From positions 14,201,354 to 14,265,353 of the forward strand of contig NC_045142.1 in the NCBI RefSeq assembly GCF_008831285.2: a DNA stretch of 64,000 nt, in the 5' to 3' direction. Position 1 is the stretch's first letter, and each line of letters starts with the position of its first letter. This document shows positions 12,512 through 25,225 of this stretch, one piece after another. The DNA comes from Nymphaea colorata. Lineage: Eukaryota > Streptophyta > Magnoliopsida > Nymphaeales > Nymphaeaceae. Made by a program: the position numbers and the translations under genes. The notes beneath the pieces are model-generated. The model saw nothing but the letters and a program-made list of their open reading frames with translations. It ran no database searches and had not been told where the DNA came from.

Positions 12512-14212
12512 GGTGTAGTCTAACAACAATAACATATTACTACTGTCTCTTGAATCTGCTGCGAAAGATAGTATAAACTCACGTAGTACACTATTTTATG
12601 AATCTACCCCCATTTTCTAGAATAAATTCATTTAAAGGTATTGATCCGTTGCCTATGCGAATTAAACTAACGACCCTCTTAAAGATCAGTTCCTCACCAT
12701 ATTCATAATTGTCAATTGTTTTTTTCCATGAAAGTGGGCTGGGGTAGTCCCCATCCATTCATAATTGTCATTTGTTATATTAGTGAAGAATACCAAATCA
12801 CTGAGAGTTTGAAAACACTTTCTTTAGATTTTCTTTATTATGAAAACGAATGAACTAATTACCTTTAATAGCTTCTGACTTGTTTATCTTCAGTGGCTTT
12901 TATTCATTTTAACTAGTTTATGGTTAACTGATCAGCTTGGATTAGTGACAGCTAATTGATCAAATTTAAAAAGAGATTACTAAAAATTAAGTAATCTTCT
13001 GTCAAAACTTTTTCAATGGCAATACATTTTCCATTTTTTATTTATAAAGTTCAAAAATATGCATGGGCTATTTCATACTTTACAAACAAAGTTCTAAAGA
13101 CACTACAACAGGCCGAAGGCTCATTGGTACTGCTAATTAACAAACCTTGTGTCAGAAGTTCATCGTTATATCTACCGTCAGTAAAGCTTTCTCCAATGAA
13201 GAAACGACATTGCTTAGGAGAGCCTGACAGTTGGTGCCAAGTTGCCAATAATGAGTCGGCATGTTTTGATGACATGAGAGAGTGAATTTGTACCGTTGTG
13301 CACCCAACCTACTTGTATCCAATAAGAGCATATGAGACATTTTGATAATTTAAAAAAAAAATATGTTTTTTCTAATATTTTTTATTTTCGGTTTTGCTTA
13401 TATAAAAATTACTGGAGAACGAAATTTCATGATACTCAGAGAACAGCATGTGTGTATTGTTGAAGCTAGATGCTGCTCAAAGAACATCAGGTGAGGGTGA
13501 GGACGGACTGCCCTTTAACAACTTGGGAATTGACAGACAAAGAAAGCAAGTAATAAGACGACAGAATCTTTACTAGAAAAGAAAAGAATTTTTTTTATTC
13601 TTCATCCACAGTGTGCTCCAAACAGGCATACTACATGGATTTTTTTTTTTATAATAAAGCATAAATAATTCAACATTTGAATGGGAGGAAGAAAATTTAA
13701 AATTGCAAGTAACAACTGAAATTAAGAAAATTCTTAAAATTTTGCTCAGTGGCCAAACAACTAGGAAAGTGACATGCATTATTTTGTCCTGTAGTCTTGA
13801 TATGCACCTCTGTTATGTGCAAGAATTTACCCTCTTTTTTGTTAATAGGTGAGGTTCATTCCACCACTCCTAAGAGAGGTCACTATCCCCCTTGTCTGCT
13901 CTCCTATGTTCACAGAATATGCTTTAAGATAGAGCGCACTGAGACGTTAAGTGACTCCTCCAAGATTCAAACACGAGTCTTTAGAACAGGTGAACCTCTT
14001 TGCCGGCTAGTATGCTTCTTTTTAAATTGGAATAGTTTCCTTAGCTCCACAACTATTTAACCTTGATGACTGAAATCATTTGTTGTGAATCTCATGGGCC
14101 ATGAACAGGGTAAGGGGCATGTAGAGTGATATGGGTAGTATGGTTAAATGCGATGTAGAGAAGCAAAGTGTTAGCCCTGTGAAGTGAGGCGGAGCCGCAG
14201 TATGGATCTCTA
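12512..14212. other. Intergenic, no supported gene
   Basis: Frames at 13016-13285 (both strands) and 13797-14060 show no domain I can name. aagattcaaacacgagtctt near 13960 looks faintly like a degraded B box of a SINE, not enough to call. Confidence 0.45.
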
Positions 14213-14530
14213 AAAGGGGGAATCAAAATTTAGAGCTGGCCTGTTAATTTGAATTTGTGTTTTGGGTTTTGTTTTTGTTCAAATTTTTTTTATCACAATA
14301 TTATGGTAATTTCTAAAAAAAAACATGAGACAAAAAAAACTCCAATATGCTGTTAGTAAACATAGTTCAGGAATAAATAATTGTTAGAAACTAACTTAAA
14401 AGAATGGGACAAATGGCAAACCAACCTAGGAAATGTCTTTGAAATATGTAGCATTGTCTCCTTATGAACATCACGGCGGCATTAGATAGAAGGCACAAAT
14501 TAATGGGTGAAATTTTTACCAACTTTACCA
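14213..14530 (+). repeat. Dispersed repeat, copy 2 of 2
   Basis: Partner of 3117-3436, same orientation, with substitutions and small indels. Too short and featureless to assign to a family. Confidence 0.8.
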
Positions 14531-14615
14531 AATTTCAAAGCAATTGGTCCTTAACATATTATAATTGGGTTGAGATTTAGTTTTGTATTTAAAATTTGGA
14601 TGAACATTCAGATGT

Positions 14616-14800
14616 GAAACGAAAAAGTTGGATTGGATTGAATTGAAATAAAATTTGAAAATCAAATTTAGGTATGGTATAGACTTTTCCTTATTCATGT
14701 TCAAATCCAAATTCAAATTTGAATCCAAATATGTATAACCAATAAGTCACATATGTCGATGTGGTACATTTGATTTGAATTCAATTTGTTGACATAGCTG
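14616..14800. repeat. Third copy of the gaattcaaatt-type degenerate repeat
   Basis: Words such as ttggattggattgaattgaa and gttcaaatccaaattc, ending aatttgttgacatag. Same character as 73-530 and 7745-8100. Confidence 0.4.
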
Positions 14801-15891
14801 ATTAAAACCAGCTTAGCTGACCACCACTATTTATTATTATACTCATATTGACAAATAGGTATAACTTAATTATGATCTGCTATCACTCAAATAAACAATG
14901 AAATTCTCCAAAAATTTAAGTGAGAAAGAGAAAGTGTATGTGCATCGGTGCGTGTGTGAAGCTCAGAGGTGTTTACGCTCTAAGCATATATGGTGTTTTC
15001 TAAGCATTAAAGGTGAATTTTGGTGTTTGTGTATCCTTTAAGAACTTACGTCGAGGATATTAATGATGAAAGAACTATATACTCAAAATAATCTATAAGA
15101 AATGAAACTTATACTTAAAAATTTACCTGTACATAATAAATGGGAGTAACCAATAAGGGATATATATCCTTCTGTTCTAAATCACATTGGAATCCTAAAA
15201 AACTAAGCACCGACTGATATGCATCAAACTCTAGCATATTCAGTCATAAAATAAGATAGAGATAAATATCTTTGTTATTTTTTTAATATATTGGTCGTCA
15301 TTTTATAGGGATTGTGTGGACAAATATGGATAGAAATTGCATGCATGGACAAAGTTCTTAGGCTATTCCATTCAAATTTCAGATTCAGAAATCGGATTCG
15401 TTGTGATATCAGTTTTGATAAATTAAATAATGTTTCAAAGCAAAAATCTCCTTAAAATGTCAATATTTCAGGAAATGGCTTGATTTAGTGTATGGCACGA
15501 TTTTCCATACAAAATTTAGTTTTGTACCTATTATGATGAAAAAGTTCTCTCCCCACAACAATTATAAATGGAGATGACATGGAGGAGACCAGGCACCAAA
15601 TTGCAAGACTAAAATGCATGTGCTAGATCTAACTATGTTGGGAAAACCTTGACTATGTTGCGCTCACGTGAGCGGAAAAGAGCATGTTAGCTAAAATTTT
15701 GTTCACATTAGGTTTGTTTTAGGTTAAGCTTTAAAGGTCTAGATCTGGTTTTTCGTTTCCAAAAACTATTGATGAGCTGTTTTCTTATAGGTAATTTTTT
15801 TCTGAAACTATGTAATTCAAAGACTTTAAGAGATACCGTATTAGTTATTTCCCTCTCTCTTTTTCCTTTCTTCTTTTTCTTTTCTTTCCTT
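14801..15891. other. Intergenic next to the left kinase arm
   Basis: AT-rich. The TC-rich run at 15850-15890 marks where homology with the right kinase arm ends. No gene seen. Confidence 0.5.
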
Positions 15892-16472
15892 GCACCATAG
15901 AAAGTATTTTGCCCACTGAGAAGAATGTAAAGAATCACGCAGGTGATCTATACATCTGCTGCTTCATTATAGTCCCCAGCAAGGACTTCTGGAGCAATAT
16001 AATATGGACTGCCAACTATACCATATAGAGCTTGTTCTGTTGGAGAGAAGCACGTAGCACTTAGTATCAAGATATACCAGACAGTAGACAAACACAGAGA
16101 ACATGACTGCAAAAAAGTAATACCTGGTCTGATGTAGGACACAAGGCCAAAGTCTGCTAATTTTATGGGTGATGACTTAGAATTAGTTGCCAGTAGAATG
16201 TTCTCTGGCTTCAGGTCCCTGTGCATCACACCCTTATCATGGCAGTACTTTAAAACTTCCATCAATTGCTTAAACATAACTACAGCCTCTGCTTCTGACA
16301 GCAGCTTGTGGTCCTCTAAAAGCTGGTAAAGCTCACCACCTTCACAAAGCTCCATGACCAGATGCACATAATCCTCCTCCTCAAAGACTGCTTTTAGGTC
16401 CACAACATTCGGTTGGTCTGATAATTGAGCCATGATCTCGATCTCCAGTTTGACACGACGCACATCCTCAGG
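15892..16472 (-). pseudogene. Left arm of inverted PEPKR1-like kinase duplication
   Basis: Partial plant Ser/Thr kinase of the PEPKR1 type (CDPK-related, without EF hands). Exon 16472-16124 reads [34 protein letters not shown], then catalytic HRDLKPEN and ADFG, ending RPG in phase 1. An intron follows (16123-16037). Exon 16036 onward reads LYGIVGSPYYIAPEVLAG and NEAADV, then TAG at 15948-15950 where the family has a conserved Trp. Homology continues past the stop (VILYILLSGQ) to about 15892 and then ends. The ATP-binding Lys region and the C-lobe are missing, so it is a fragment. It is the mirror image of the copy starting near 16482. Retention of the intron shows a DNA-level duplication, not a retrocopy. 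Confidence 0.88.
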
Positions 16473-17015
16473 TTATGTTTCCTACTAGAGAGACCTTGGC
16501 CTGTAAGTCCATTTCAAAGGACCTTTGGTCACACCATAGGATGTGCATAGTGTCAAACAGGAGATCAAGATCATGGCTCAATTATCAGGCCACCCGAATT
16601 TGGTGGACCAGATATTTGCCTTTGAGGGGAGGATTATGTGCATCTAGTCATGGAGCTTTTTTGAAGGCGGTGAGCACAACCAGCTTTTGGAGGACCACAA
16701 GCTTCTGTCAGAAGCAGAGGCTGTAGTTATGTTTAAGCAATTGATGGAAGTTTTAAAGGACTGCCATGATAAGGGTGTGATGCACAGGGACCTAAAGCCA
16801 AAGAACATTCTACTGGCAACTAATTCTAAGTCATCACCCATAAAATTAGCAGACTTTGTCCTTGCGTCCTACATCATACCAGGTATTACTTTTTTGCATG
16901 TTCTCATTGTTTGTCTACTGTCTGGTATATTTTGATACTACGTGTTATGTGCTTCTCTCCAACAGAACAACCTTTGTATGGTATAGTTGGCACTCCATAT
17001 TATATTACTCCAGAA

Positions 17016-17417
17016 TGTAAGGATCATTTGGTAGGCCGGCATATGTCAAAGAGGAATTTCAGACATTATGACTATCTTAATGTAAATATCTAGTTAAGTG
17101 ATTGTATTTTGGGATATCACGTCATTTTATATGGTATGAGGTATTTTTATAATGTATAGATATATGTACGCAATTACAGATACTTTGATGGGTTGAATCT
17201 GAAATTGCTCATAATATAAAGGTAGTGGGAGAAGTGAGACTTGAAACGTCGCTTTTTAGGGTTGTCTCTTCTCCATCTGAGAGAAACTGTCTGGTTGTTT
17301 AGATGGATTCAGGTACGCTTCCCCTACAGTTAAAGTATTGATTCAATAATTTAGCATGAACGAGATCCTGTTTTAGGGCATATTCGTTTTTGTGTATGCA
17401 TGAGTAAATCTCCATCA
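17016..17417 (+). repeat. 5' LTR of the copia element (402 bp)
   Basis: Matches 26190-26655 across its length apart from scattered substitutions and two absent blocks: about 18 bp after GGTAGTGG and about 46 bp after GAGAGAAAC. Begins TG and ends CA. Confidence 0.93.
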
Positions 17418-17418
17418 A

Positions 17419-17432
17419 TTAGTATCAGAGCT
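17419..17432 (+). other. Primer binding site of the copia element
   Basis: TTAGTATCAGAGCT directly after the 5' LTR is a near match to the usual plant copia site complementary to initiator Met tRNA (TGGTATCAGAGC). Confidence 0.8.
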
Positions 17433-17639
17433 TATGTTCATTGTTGAATTATTGAATTGAATTTTTGGGTTAATTGTTGTTGCATCCGCATAATTTTTGG
17501 ATGAATTTGTGTGTTTGCTTTCTCATTGGGTCACGCCCTTTCCCATTCTCTGTTGCACACCCTCTACCTCTCGTGTTGTTCCTTGGGTTGCTGAGGAAAT
17601 GGCGGAAGCCACTGTCAGTAAGACCATGAGGCAGGAAGG

Positions 17640-18070
17640 AAAGTTGTTTGGGCGACTGTCGGCCATTGTGAGGTGATCCGCCGGCACCCACCATGAAGCG
17701 TGCAGAGGAAGGGGCGATCCAATGGAAGTCGTCGGGCTTCCGTTGCAGCCCCAAAAGAAGAAGAGGAAGGAGGGCGGCAGCCGATGGCCGGCCGTTCTTC
17801 CTCGCCTTTGTTGCAGCCGCAGAAAGAGGAAAAGAAAAGGGGCGACGACAGCTTCGTTTTTTTTTTGGTGAGCGACTGCCGGCTTCCACCGGTTTGGCGG
17901 GGGACGGCCGACCGTTTGGGCGATGGCAGGCCGATGTGAGGTGACCCGCCAGCACCCACCCACGTTGTTGGGTGGGCTGCCAGTGGAGTTCCATCGTTCG
18001 CCTCAGTTCAATAGGCGAGCAGTTGAACTGCTACTGTGAACTGCCCGCGCGGCAGGCGGTCGGACCCGGG
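17640..18070 (+). repeat. GC-rich leader with a 40-bp direct repeat
   Basis: The untranslated leader of the copia element contains a GC-rich stretch. A segment reading gtgaggtgatccgccggc near 17666 returns near 17936 as gtgaggtgacccgccagc, about 270 bases on. Long antisense frames here come from base composition. Confidence 0.6.
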
Positions 18071-18993
18071 TCGGGTCATGATAGACCCGATCCGGATCCA
18101 TAAGAGTAAAAAAAAATTACATATGAGACTGCCGGTTGCGTAATGAATTTCGGACCCGGGTCGGGTCCTGTCGAACCTAACCCATATTTATCTGGTCTAG
18201 TTTTTTTAAAAAAAAAACTGATTCAGGGCTTTTCGGACCGATTCATTCAGTTTTGGAACCGATTTTTGCCATTTTCATATCGGGTCAGTGGGTTTTGAAA
18301 CTGATTCAGTCTATTTTTAAACCGGTTCAGCCCTATTTGGGGCCATGTGAGTGTTTTAGTTGCGGTTTAAGAATGATACAGGCCATTTTAAGGTTGATTC
18401 AGTGGTTCTTAACCCACTTAAGCACAATTATGATACCAGTTTATAAAATTTCGGACTCTTTTAGGCCTATTTTATTGAATCATTTGGTTTTGGATTCAAT
18501 GTAAGATAATTTTGCATCTAAATTTTAATATATGTATCATGTTTTGCATGTTATTAAAATTATGGATGTACCTTAGATGAATATTTGGACTATGAATTTG
18601 ATCTTTGGTCATGTCTGTTGTTCAAAATGAGTAAATTTATATTTTATGTCGCCAAAGTGACCTCTGTTGTAGTAATTTGTCTGTTTAGTATACTTAATTC
18701 ATGCAGGTAATGATCAACCCAAATGAGGAATATTACTTTGTCAGGATTAAGCATAGAGGGCAATGAATATGTGATAATTTTCAGGTTTTCATGTGAATAG
18801 TGAGTCAATCCAAAGATGGGCTCGTTATTTGACATAGCTAATTATCTATATTCATTGTTGATCAAGAATACCACTTGCACTTAATATTTTAATCCAAAGA
18901 TTGGATATTAATGTTACACCGGTACCTTGTGATGGGATTTAGGCCATTGTATTTAAATTCATTTATATTTGTTATTTCATTTATGTACATGTA

Positions 18994-19821
18994 TTGATTG
19001 TGAGTATGTTTGGTATTTTTGTTATTTGTACAGTGAGTTGTTCTTCTATGATATCTGCAAATTTGAGTACTATTCCTGAGTTAAATGATTCGAATTTTAA
19101 CGATTGGAAAGAAACTGTTATGATTGTTCTGGGTTGCATAGATTTAGACCTTGCATTTAAGGAGTCATCCCCACCTGGGTTAACAAATGAAAGTTCTCAT
19201 GAGGATAAGCGGAACTTTGAATGGTGGGAGCGCTCAAACCGCATGTGTCTAATGATCATGAAGAAATCAATCCCAGAAAACTTTAGGGGCTCAATTACTG
19301 AAAAGGCTAGTGCCAAGGCGTTCCTCAAAGAAATTAAAAAGAGTTTTGCTAAAAACGAAAAGGCTAAAACAAGTACTCTTTTGAGTAAACTTGTGACGCT
19401 GAAATATAAAGGCAAGGGGAACATATGAGAGCACACTATGAAAATGTCTCATCTTGCTTCAAAACTAGAGGCATTAGGTCTGAAATTACTTGAAGACTTC
19501 ATAGTGCATATAGTTCTTCTTGCTTTTTCAGCACAGTATGGACAGTTTAAAATTAGTTATAGCTGTCAGAAGGAGAAATGGACTCTTAATGAGCTCATTT
19601 CGCACTGTGTTGACAAAAATGAGAGATTGAGGTATGATAAAATAGAAAGTGCTCACTTGACTACTACGCTTAAAAGTAAGAAAAGAAAGACTATTAAGGA
19701 AGTTACAGTTGACCATTGATCCATTAAGAAACAAAAGAAGCATAAAGAAGGCAAATCATGGTGCTTCTTTTGCAAAGGTGAAGGTCATATGAAGAAGGAT
19801 TGTACTAGGTATCACACATGA
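18994..19821 (+). pseudogene. gag: copia gag (nucleocapsid) with two in-frame stops
   Basis: Capsid-like protein of a copia element. ELNDSNFNDWKETV is the usual N-terminal gag signature. One frame runs through TGA at 19426 and TGA at 19717 to the zinc knuckle CFFCKGEGHMKKDC (CX2CX4HX4C) and TGA at 19819. The two stops fall inside otherwise conserved sequence, so they are decay, not a programmed signal. Confidence 0.9.
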
Positions 19822-19884
19822 CGTGAAATGAAAGATACACTTCTCACTTTGGTTTGTTCTGAGGTTAATTTAATTTCAATACTC

Positions 19885-20040
19885 AGATACACTTGGTGGG
19901 TAGATTCGGGTGCTACTACTCACAGTGTTTCTATGCAGGCTGCCTAAATTGTCGAACGCCAAATGATATGATGCTGAGAGATTCATCTATCTGGGCGATG
20001 GCAAGAAGGCGAAGGTTGAAGCCATAGTAGATTTTCAGTT
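19885..20040 (+). pseudogene. copia protease remnant
   Basis: WWVDSGATTHSV contains the retropepsin D-S-G active site, followed by a degraded stretch with stops and a frame change before the GAG-pre-integrase segment. Confidence 0.75.
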
Positions 20041-20199
20041 ATTGTTAAAGACTTGTTGTTATTTAAGGTTGACATAAACTTATTTAGTATCCATCTTTTA
20101 GACGAAATTTGATTTCTATTTCCTTACTGGACAAATTTGGTTATTATTGTTTATTTGGAGGTAGTAAATTTAAGTTGTTTTTGCACTCAAATTTGATTG

Positions 20200-21297
20200 T
20201 CACTAGTTCTTTGTCTGGTAACAATAACCTCTATTTGCTTGATACAGCTGCTTCATATCATGAAACTTTGCATGTTACGTCTAGTGGTACTAAAAGAAAA
20301 TTAGCCAATGCGAATTCTGCTATATTGTGGCATAGGCGCTTAAGACATATATATGAAAAGATGATCAAAAAGCTTATGTCGAATGAAATTCTTGAATCCC
20401 TTGGTTTTGTAGACTTTAATCTTTGAATTGAATCTATAAAGGAAAAACAAACAAACATTAAGAAAACAGGTGCAAATAGAGCTTCAGACGACTTAGAACT
20501 GATTCTTATAGATGTTTGTGGTCCATTCCCTACGGCTTGTTGGAATGGACAACAATATTTTATCACATTCATAGATGATTATTCTCATTATGGTTACCTG
20601 TATTTGATTCATGAGAAATCTCAATCCTTAGATGTTTTCAAATCATTTAAAGCTGAAGTTAAGAATCAATTAGGTAAAATGATTAAAGCCATTAAATCTG
20701 ACCGTGGTGGTGAATACTATGGTAGATTTGATAGATCAAGTGAACAATGTCCAGGCCCTTTTGCTAAGTACATAAAGGAATGCGGTGTAGTCCCTCAACA
20801 CACCATAACAGGTTCTCCCAGAATTAATGGTGTAGCTGAGAGATGAAATCGGACTCTTATGGATATGGTAATGAGTATGATAAATCATTCTACCTTACCG
20901 GAGTTCCTTTGGGGAGAGACATTAAAAACTGCAGCTTATATGATCAACAGAGTGTCATCAAAAGCAGTACTGAAAGCCCCATATGAATTATGGACAGGTA
21001 AAACGCCTAGTATGAAGCACTTTCATGTTTGGAGATGTCCAGTTGAAGCGAGGCCATATAGGCTAAATGAAAGAAAACTGGACTCTAAGACGGTTAGCTG
21101 TTATTTTGTTGGATACTCTGAAAGATCAAAGGGTTATAAGTTTTATAATCCAACCAACAAGTCTTTCTTTGAAACGGAAAATACTAATTTCTTTGAGCAT
21201 ATTGACTTTGGGGGGGTGATCAAGTTAGAAGCATTGCCTTTGAAGAGGGATCTGAGTCTACTCATATAGATGTGGTAAGCAATAGTCAGGTCTTCAT
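20200..21297 (+). pseudogene. copia GAG-pre-integrase and integrase, broken
   Basis: ILWHRRLRHI marks the pre-integrase segment. The integrase core follows: DVCGPFPT (first Asp), FIDDYSHYGYLY, SDRGGEY (second Asp) and SPRINGVAER (Glu), consistent with DD35E. TGA at 20844 replaces the next codon. The frame continues through [10 protein letters not shown] and [17 protein letters not shown] until it is cut by the solo-LTR insertion at 21298. Confidence 0.93.
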
Positions 21298-24036
21298 TGT
21301 TACGACCCAATTTTTGACACCAAAATTTTTTTCTTTGTATAAATAATAGCGGAAGTAACATTGAGTCATGACCAAAACTAAATCAAATACACTGTATTAA
21401 AAGTAAAACACTTGGACTCAAACAACTAAAGTAACCACTAAGCCCAAAACCGATGTAGTGTCCATAATGCCAATGCTCATCCATCACAAGACTGAGGTCG
21501 TCACTCCATGAGCCATAATCTATCAAGAACTACATGTAGAGATAGAAAGTCAGAATTCCTCTCCGTATAGAAAAATCCAGCTATGAATGGAACATGGTCC
21601 AACAAAATAATATTTGATTTTGTAAAAGAAATTCATATAAGGGCCTTATGAACCATAACTATAAGTCTCCAAATCTTAACACATATTACAGTTACGTTAC
21701 ATTATAAAAAATGAGGTATGCACAACCTCCAAAATTTCGTAGACTTCCGGCCGTGGCCTATCATTACAATGGGTATGGTCATGGTGTCGAGCAACAACAG
21801 AAATCCCCGTGGGCACTCACGGGCAGAACAGAACATATCTTCACCAGGCGATCCAACAGATCAAAAGTAACCTGTAGTGAAACCTCTTGAGATATCCCAG
21901 ATCGTCACTGCAGCAGCAGGATCCCTCTAGGAACCCGGGGTGAGGGACCATGAGACACCTTGCTCTCCAACAGAAACAACAAAATCTCAGACCCTTGTGC
22001 TGCCCAATACCCTGTGGGCGAACTAGTGCAGACAGAGGAGTGTTCGTTAACAGTGAGCTCAAGCGCACCACTACCTCCCGGGATGAAACCAAACACTGGG
22101 CAAAACACAAGCTCACACTCACATATACCAATGCATACACAGTCCACGTTTCGCCTACAAAATTTGAATGTGAGGGTTTATCATCACTAGACATCGTCTA
22201 GTACCTCTCACGAAAACCACCATTAGGCTCGGTTTCCCAGATAGAATCAATAAGCCATTTTCTAACTTAATTTAATGCCAACAAAGCAAATTAGAACAAC
22301 CCGAAAACCACACAAGGGATATCACATCTAGAAATCTCAATTAATAATATAATAATTATCATCTGGAAATAAGGAATTTATATTTAAATTCTCATAACGT
22401 GGCTTACCTCCTCTAATTATTCTTAATTTAATTTTACAACAAACTCAGGGTACCAAGGAGCAATAATGCATAACATTTTGGTTTTCTACTGAAATTACAA
22501 ACAAATCTATGGCAATTTTTAAGAACTCGGAGGGTACTACTTTGCAATTTTGCATGAAATCTCTGGTTTTTACTGAAAATAACTATTGCGAGCTTCTTTT
22601 TGAAAAAGTTTTCAGCAAAAACATTGCGGAATGCATTTCTAGAAATTATAACAGCCTTTCTGAGAATTTCGCTAATAAGGAGGACTAATTTTGAAAATTC
22701 CAATATTGATATAAAGTTGATCGAACCCAAGCCTTGTCTCATTTTATCGTTGAGTTTTCTCTCTCCTCACGGGAGCGCCTCCCTCTTGGCGCGAGAGCTC
22801 TTTCTTCTTCTTCTTGAGCGACCGACGGTGGAACTTTCACCGAACTCCAGCAATCCACACCAAAGGAAAACGAGGCCAGAGGGAGAGATCACCTTCCTCT
22901 CTATTCCTTCTGTTCGATCGATGGTGGAGTTCCCACCGATTTTCAACCATCTAAACCCAAAACCAGAGAGGGGAAATCTCTCCTTCGCCTGCGAGATCAG
23001 GCGGTTGGGTTCTTCCGCTGCCGCGGCCTCTTCTACTCTCGTTTTCCAGCACCACTACCTGTGAGAACGACGACCTCCCAGCTTCAATGGCGTCCTCTCA
23101 GTCTCCCTCTTGCTGCGACAGTGGCGAACCGACAGGGAAGGAGGAATGACAGGAGGATGTTGTTGTTCCTCTTCTCTCGTTCTTTTCTTTCTACCATTGC
23201 TGCAATGGGGATGAGCCACAACCAAAGGGGAACGGCGAGAGGACGACGTTGTGTTCCTCTTTTCCCCATATCGCCTCTTTGCCACCACCGTGAGAAAGAT
23301 GGTTGGGTTTCCAGTCGATCGGGTGACTGCTCTACTCATCAGTAGAGCATGAGATGTTTCCTTCCAACTTTTTTTTTATATAACAAATGTGTGTGCTCTG
23401 TTCTTAGGATTGAATGTAGTTTGGTTTCTCATGGATGAACACACACAACATACTACCTAAACCCGATGGTTTCAAAACTCAACTAAAATCATCATGCCTT
23501 ACACTACATATTTGTATCTAGCATGCTTCATCAGAGATATCTAGAACTAAGAGCACGATATTTCCATTCCAACAATAAATAACTCATGCATAGATTCTTA
23601 TTTAGGCATGTGCATACATAGATGTACGTGTATATATCTATACAAAGTCAAAATACATGGCTTTATGCTACAATCATCACTGAATATCTCCATACCTATA
23701 AAAAAGATCAGAATCTGTCTTCTTGTTTCTCTTTTACAGCCCCCTTCCTTGAACTTCTCCAGGAAGAGAGCAGAATCGAAAACCCTTCTCTCTCTTTCTC
23801 TCTTTCTCCCTCAATCTCTCTATTGCTGGACGTGTTCCTCTAAGCCTACGATAAAAGAATGGTTCCCCTTTGTAGTTACAACCTCATCCCTATCTTTTCC
23901 ATAAACATCTCACTTATGATAAACTTGATAGTTTGAAATATCATTAGAAATCATTTGATCTTCCATTTGTGATTCCTCCCCAATTTACGTTCCAAATGTT
24001 TAAGGAAACTTAAGAAAAAAAATCATGGGTCTTACA
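21298..24036. mobile_element. 2.74-kb solo-LTR-like insertion inside the copia element
   Basis: Begins TGTTACGACCC and ends GGGTCTTACA, with a 5-bp duplication TTCAT on both sides (21293-21297 and 24037-24041). No gag or pol domain inside, and no internal direct repeat of the ends that I can see. This fits a solo LTR of a large Ty3/gypsy element. Short open frames within it (22600-23345) have no family resemblance. A small non-autonomous LTR element is the alternative. Confidence 0.75.
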
Positions 24037-24041
24037 TTCAT

Positions 24042-25225
24042 TTCTGCCATTGTTCCATCAACATATTCAGAAGAAGGCAGTGATGACGGTCTTCTTATTC
24101 AAACCACTGTAGAACAAACTCAACAACCTCAAGAAAATCAAGTAGAGGATGTGCCACTGAGGTGATCCACTAGAGAGAGGAGAAACACAATTTCAAATGA
24201 TTTTGTCTATCTCCAAGAACATGATATTGATATGGGCTTAATGGAGGATGATCCTATTAACCTTCAGCAAGAAATAAAGAGTTCTAAATCTCATAAGTGG
24301 ATAGATGCTATGAATGAGGAAATAAAGTCAATGATGGATAATAACGTATGGGATGTTGTTCCCTTGCCTGAAGGTGTGAAACTCATTGGTTGTAAATGGA
24401 TATTTAAAACCAAGAGGGATTCATTAAGAAACATTGAAAAGTATAAGGTACGTCTTGTCGCAAAGGGCTTTACTCAAAAGAAAGACATTGATTAAACAGA
24501 GACTTTCTCTCCAGTTTCGTCAAAAGACTCTTTCAGGACTATAATGACACTTGTGGCTCATTTTGACTTAGAGTTGTATCAGATGGATGTAAATACAGCA
24601 TTTCTAAATGAACACATTGATGAAATGATATATATAATGCAATCAGAAAACTTTGTTCCAAGGGATGCAAAGAAAATGGTCTGTAAACTCAAGAAATCCA
24701 TCTATGGGCTAAAGCAAGCTTCCCGTCAGTGGTATTACAAATTTCATCAAGTCATGGTTTCATTTGGTTTCGAGACTAATATGGTTGATGAATGTGTATA
24801 CCAAAATTTCAGTGAAGGTAAATTTATCTTTCTGGTTTTATATGTCGATGATATATTGCTGGCAAGTAATGATGTGGGTATATTGCATGAAACTAAGAAA
24901 TTTTTGTCAACAAAGTTTGACATGAAGGATCTTGGTGATACATCTTTTGTATTGGGGATCCAGATATTTCGAGATCATTTTTCAGATATTCTTGGATTAT
25001 CACAAAAGGCCTACATTGATAAGATGCTTCAGCAATATGGCATGAAAGATTGCAAACCAGGAGATACTCCAGTTGCTAAATGGGACAAGTTTAGTCTCAA
25101 ACAATGCCCTAAAAGTGAACTCGAATCTAAAGAAATGAAAATAATTCCCTATTCATTTATTATGGGAAGCCTAATGTATGCTCAGGTTTGTACTCGTCTG
25201 GATATTGTATTGATCGTTGGATGTT
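24042..25225 (+). pseudogene. copia reverse transcriptase
   Basis: HKWIDAMNEEIKSMMDNNVW, GCKWIFKTKRD, QMDVNTAFLNE and the catalytic LYVDDILL (YVDD at 24841-24852) are classic copia RT blocks. TAA at 24493 replaces the Tyr/Phe after KKDID, and a frameshift near 25200-25225 separates RT from RNase H. Confidence 0.95.

Noticed and set aside
13016-13285. 89-aa frame that might be a retroelement RNase H fragment
   Set aside because: Only a weak YFTNKVL-like word; no catalytic residues or neighbouring domains.
16475-17093. Intact kinase gene on the plus strand
   Set aside because: Frameshifts, stops and changed catalytic residues in the first exon, and a retrotransposon in the second.
17470-17994. 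Overlapping antisense frames up to 174 aa in the GC-rich copia leader
   Set aside because: Several frames on both strands are open at once because of GC-rich composition. Pro/Arg/Ser-rich, no motif, and the position is the leader between primer site and gag.
22600-23345. Frames of 94-154 aa in the 2.74-kb insertion
   Set aside because: Open on both strands in the same place, no known domain, inside a solo-LTR-like insertion.
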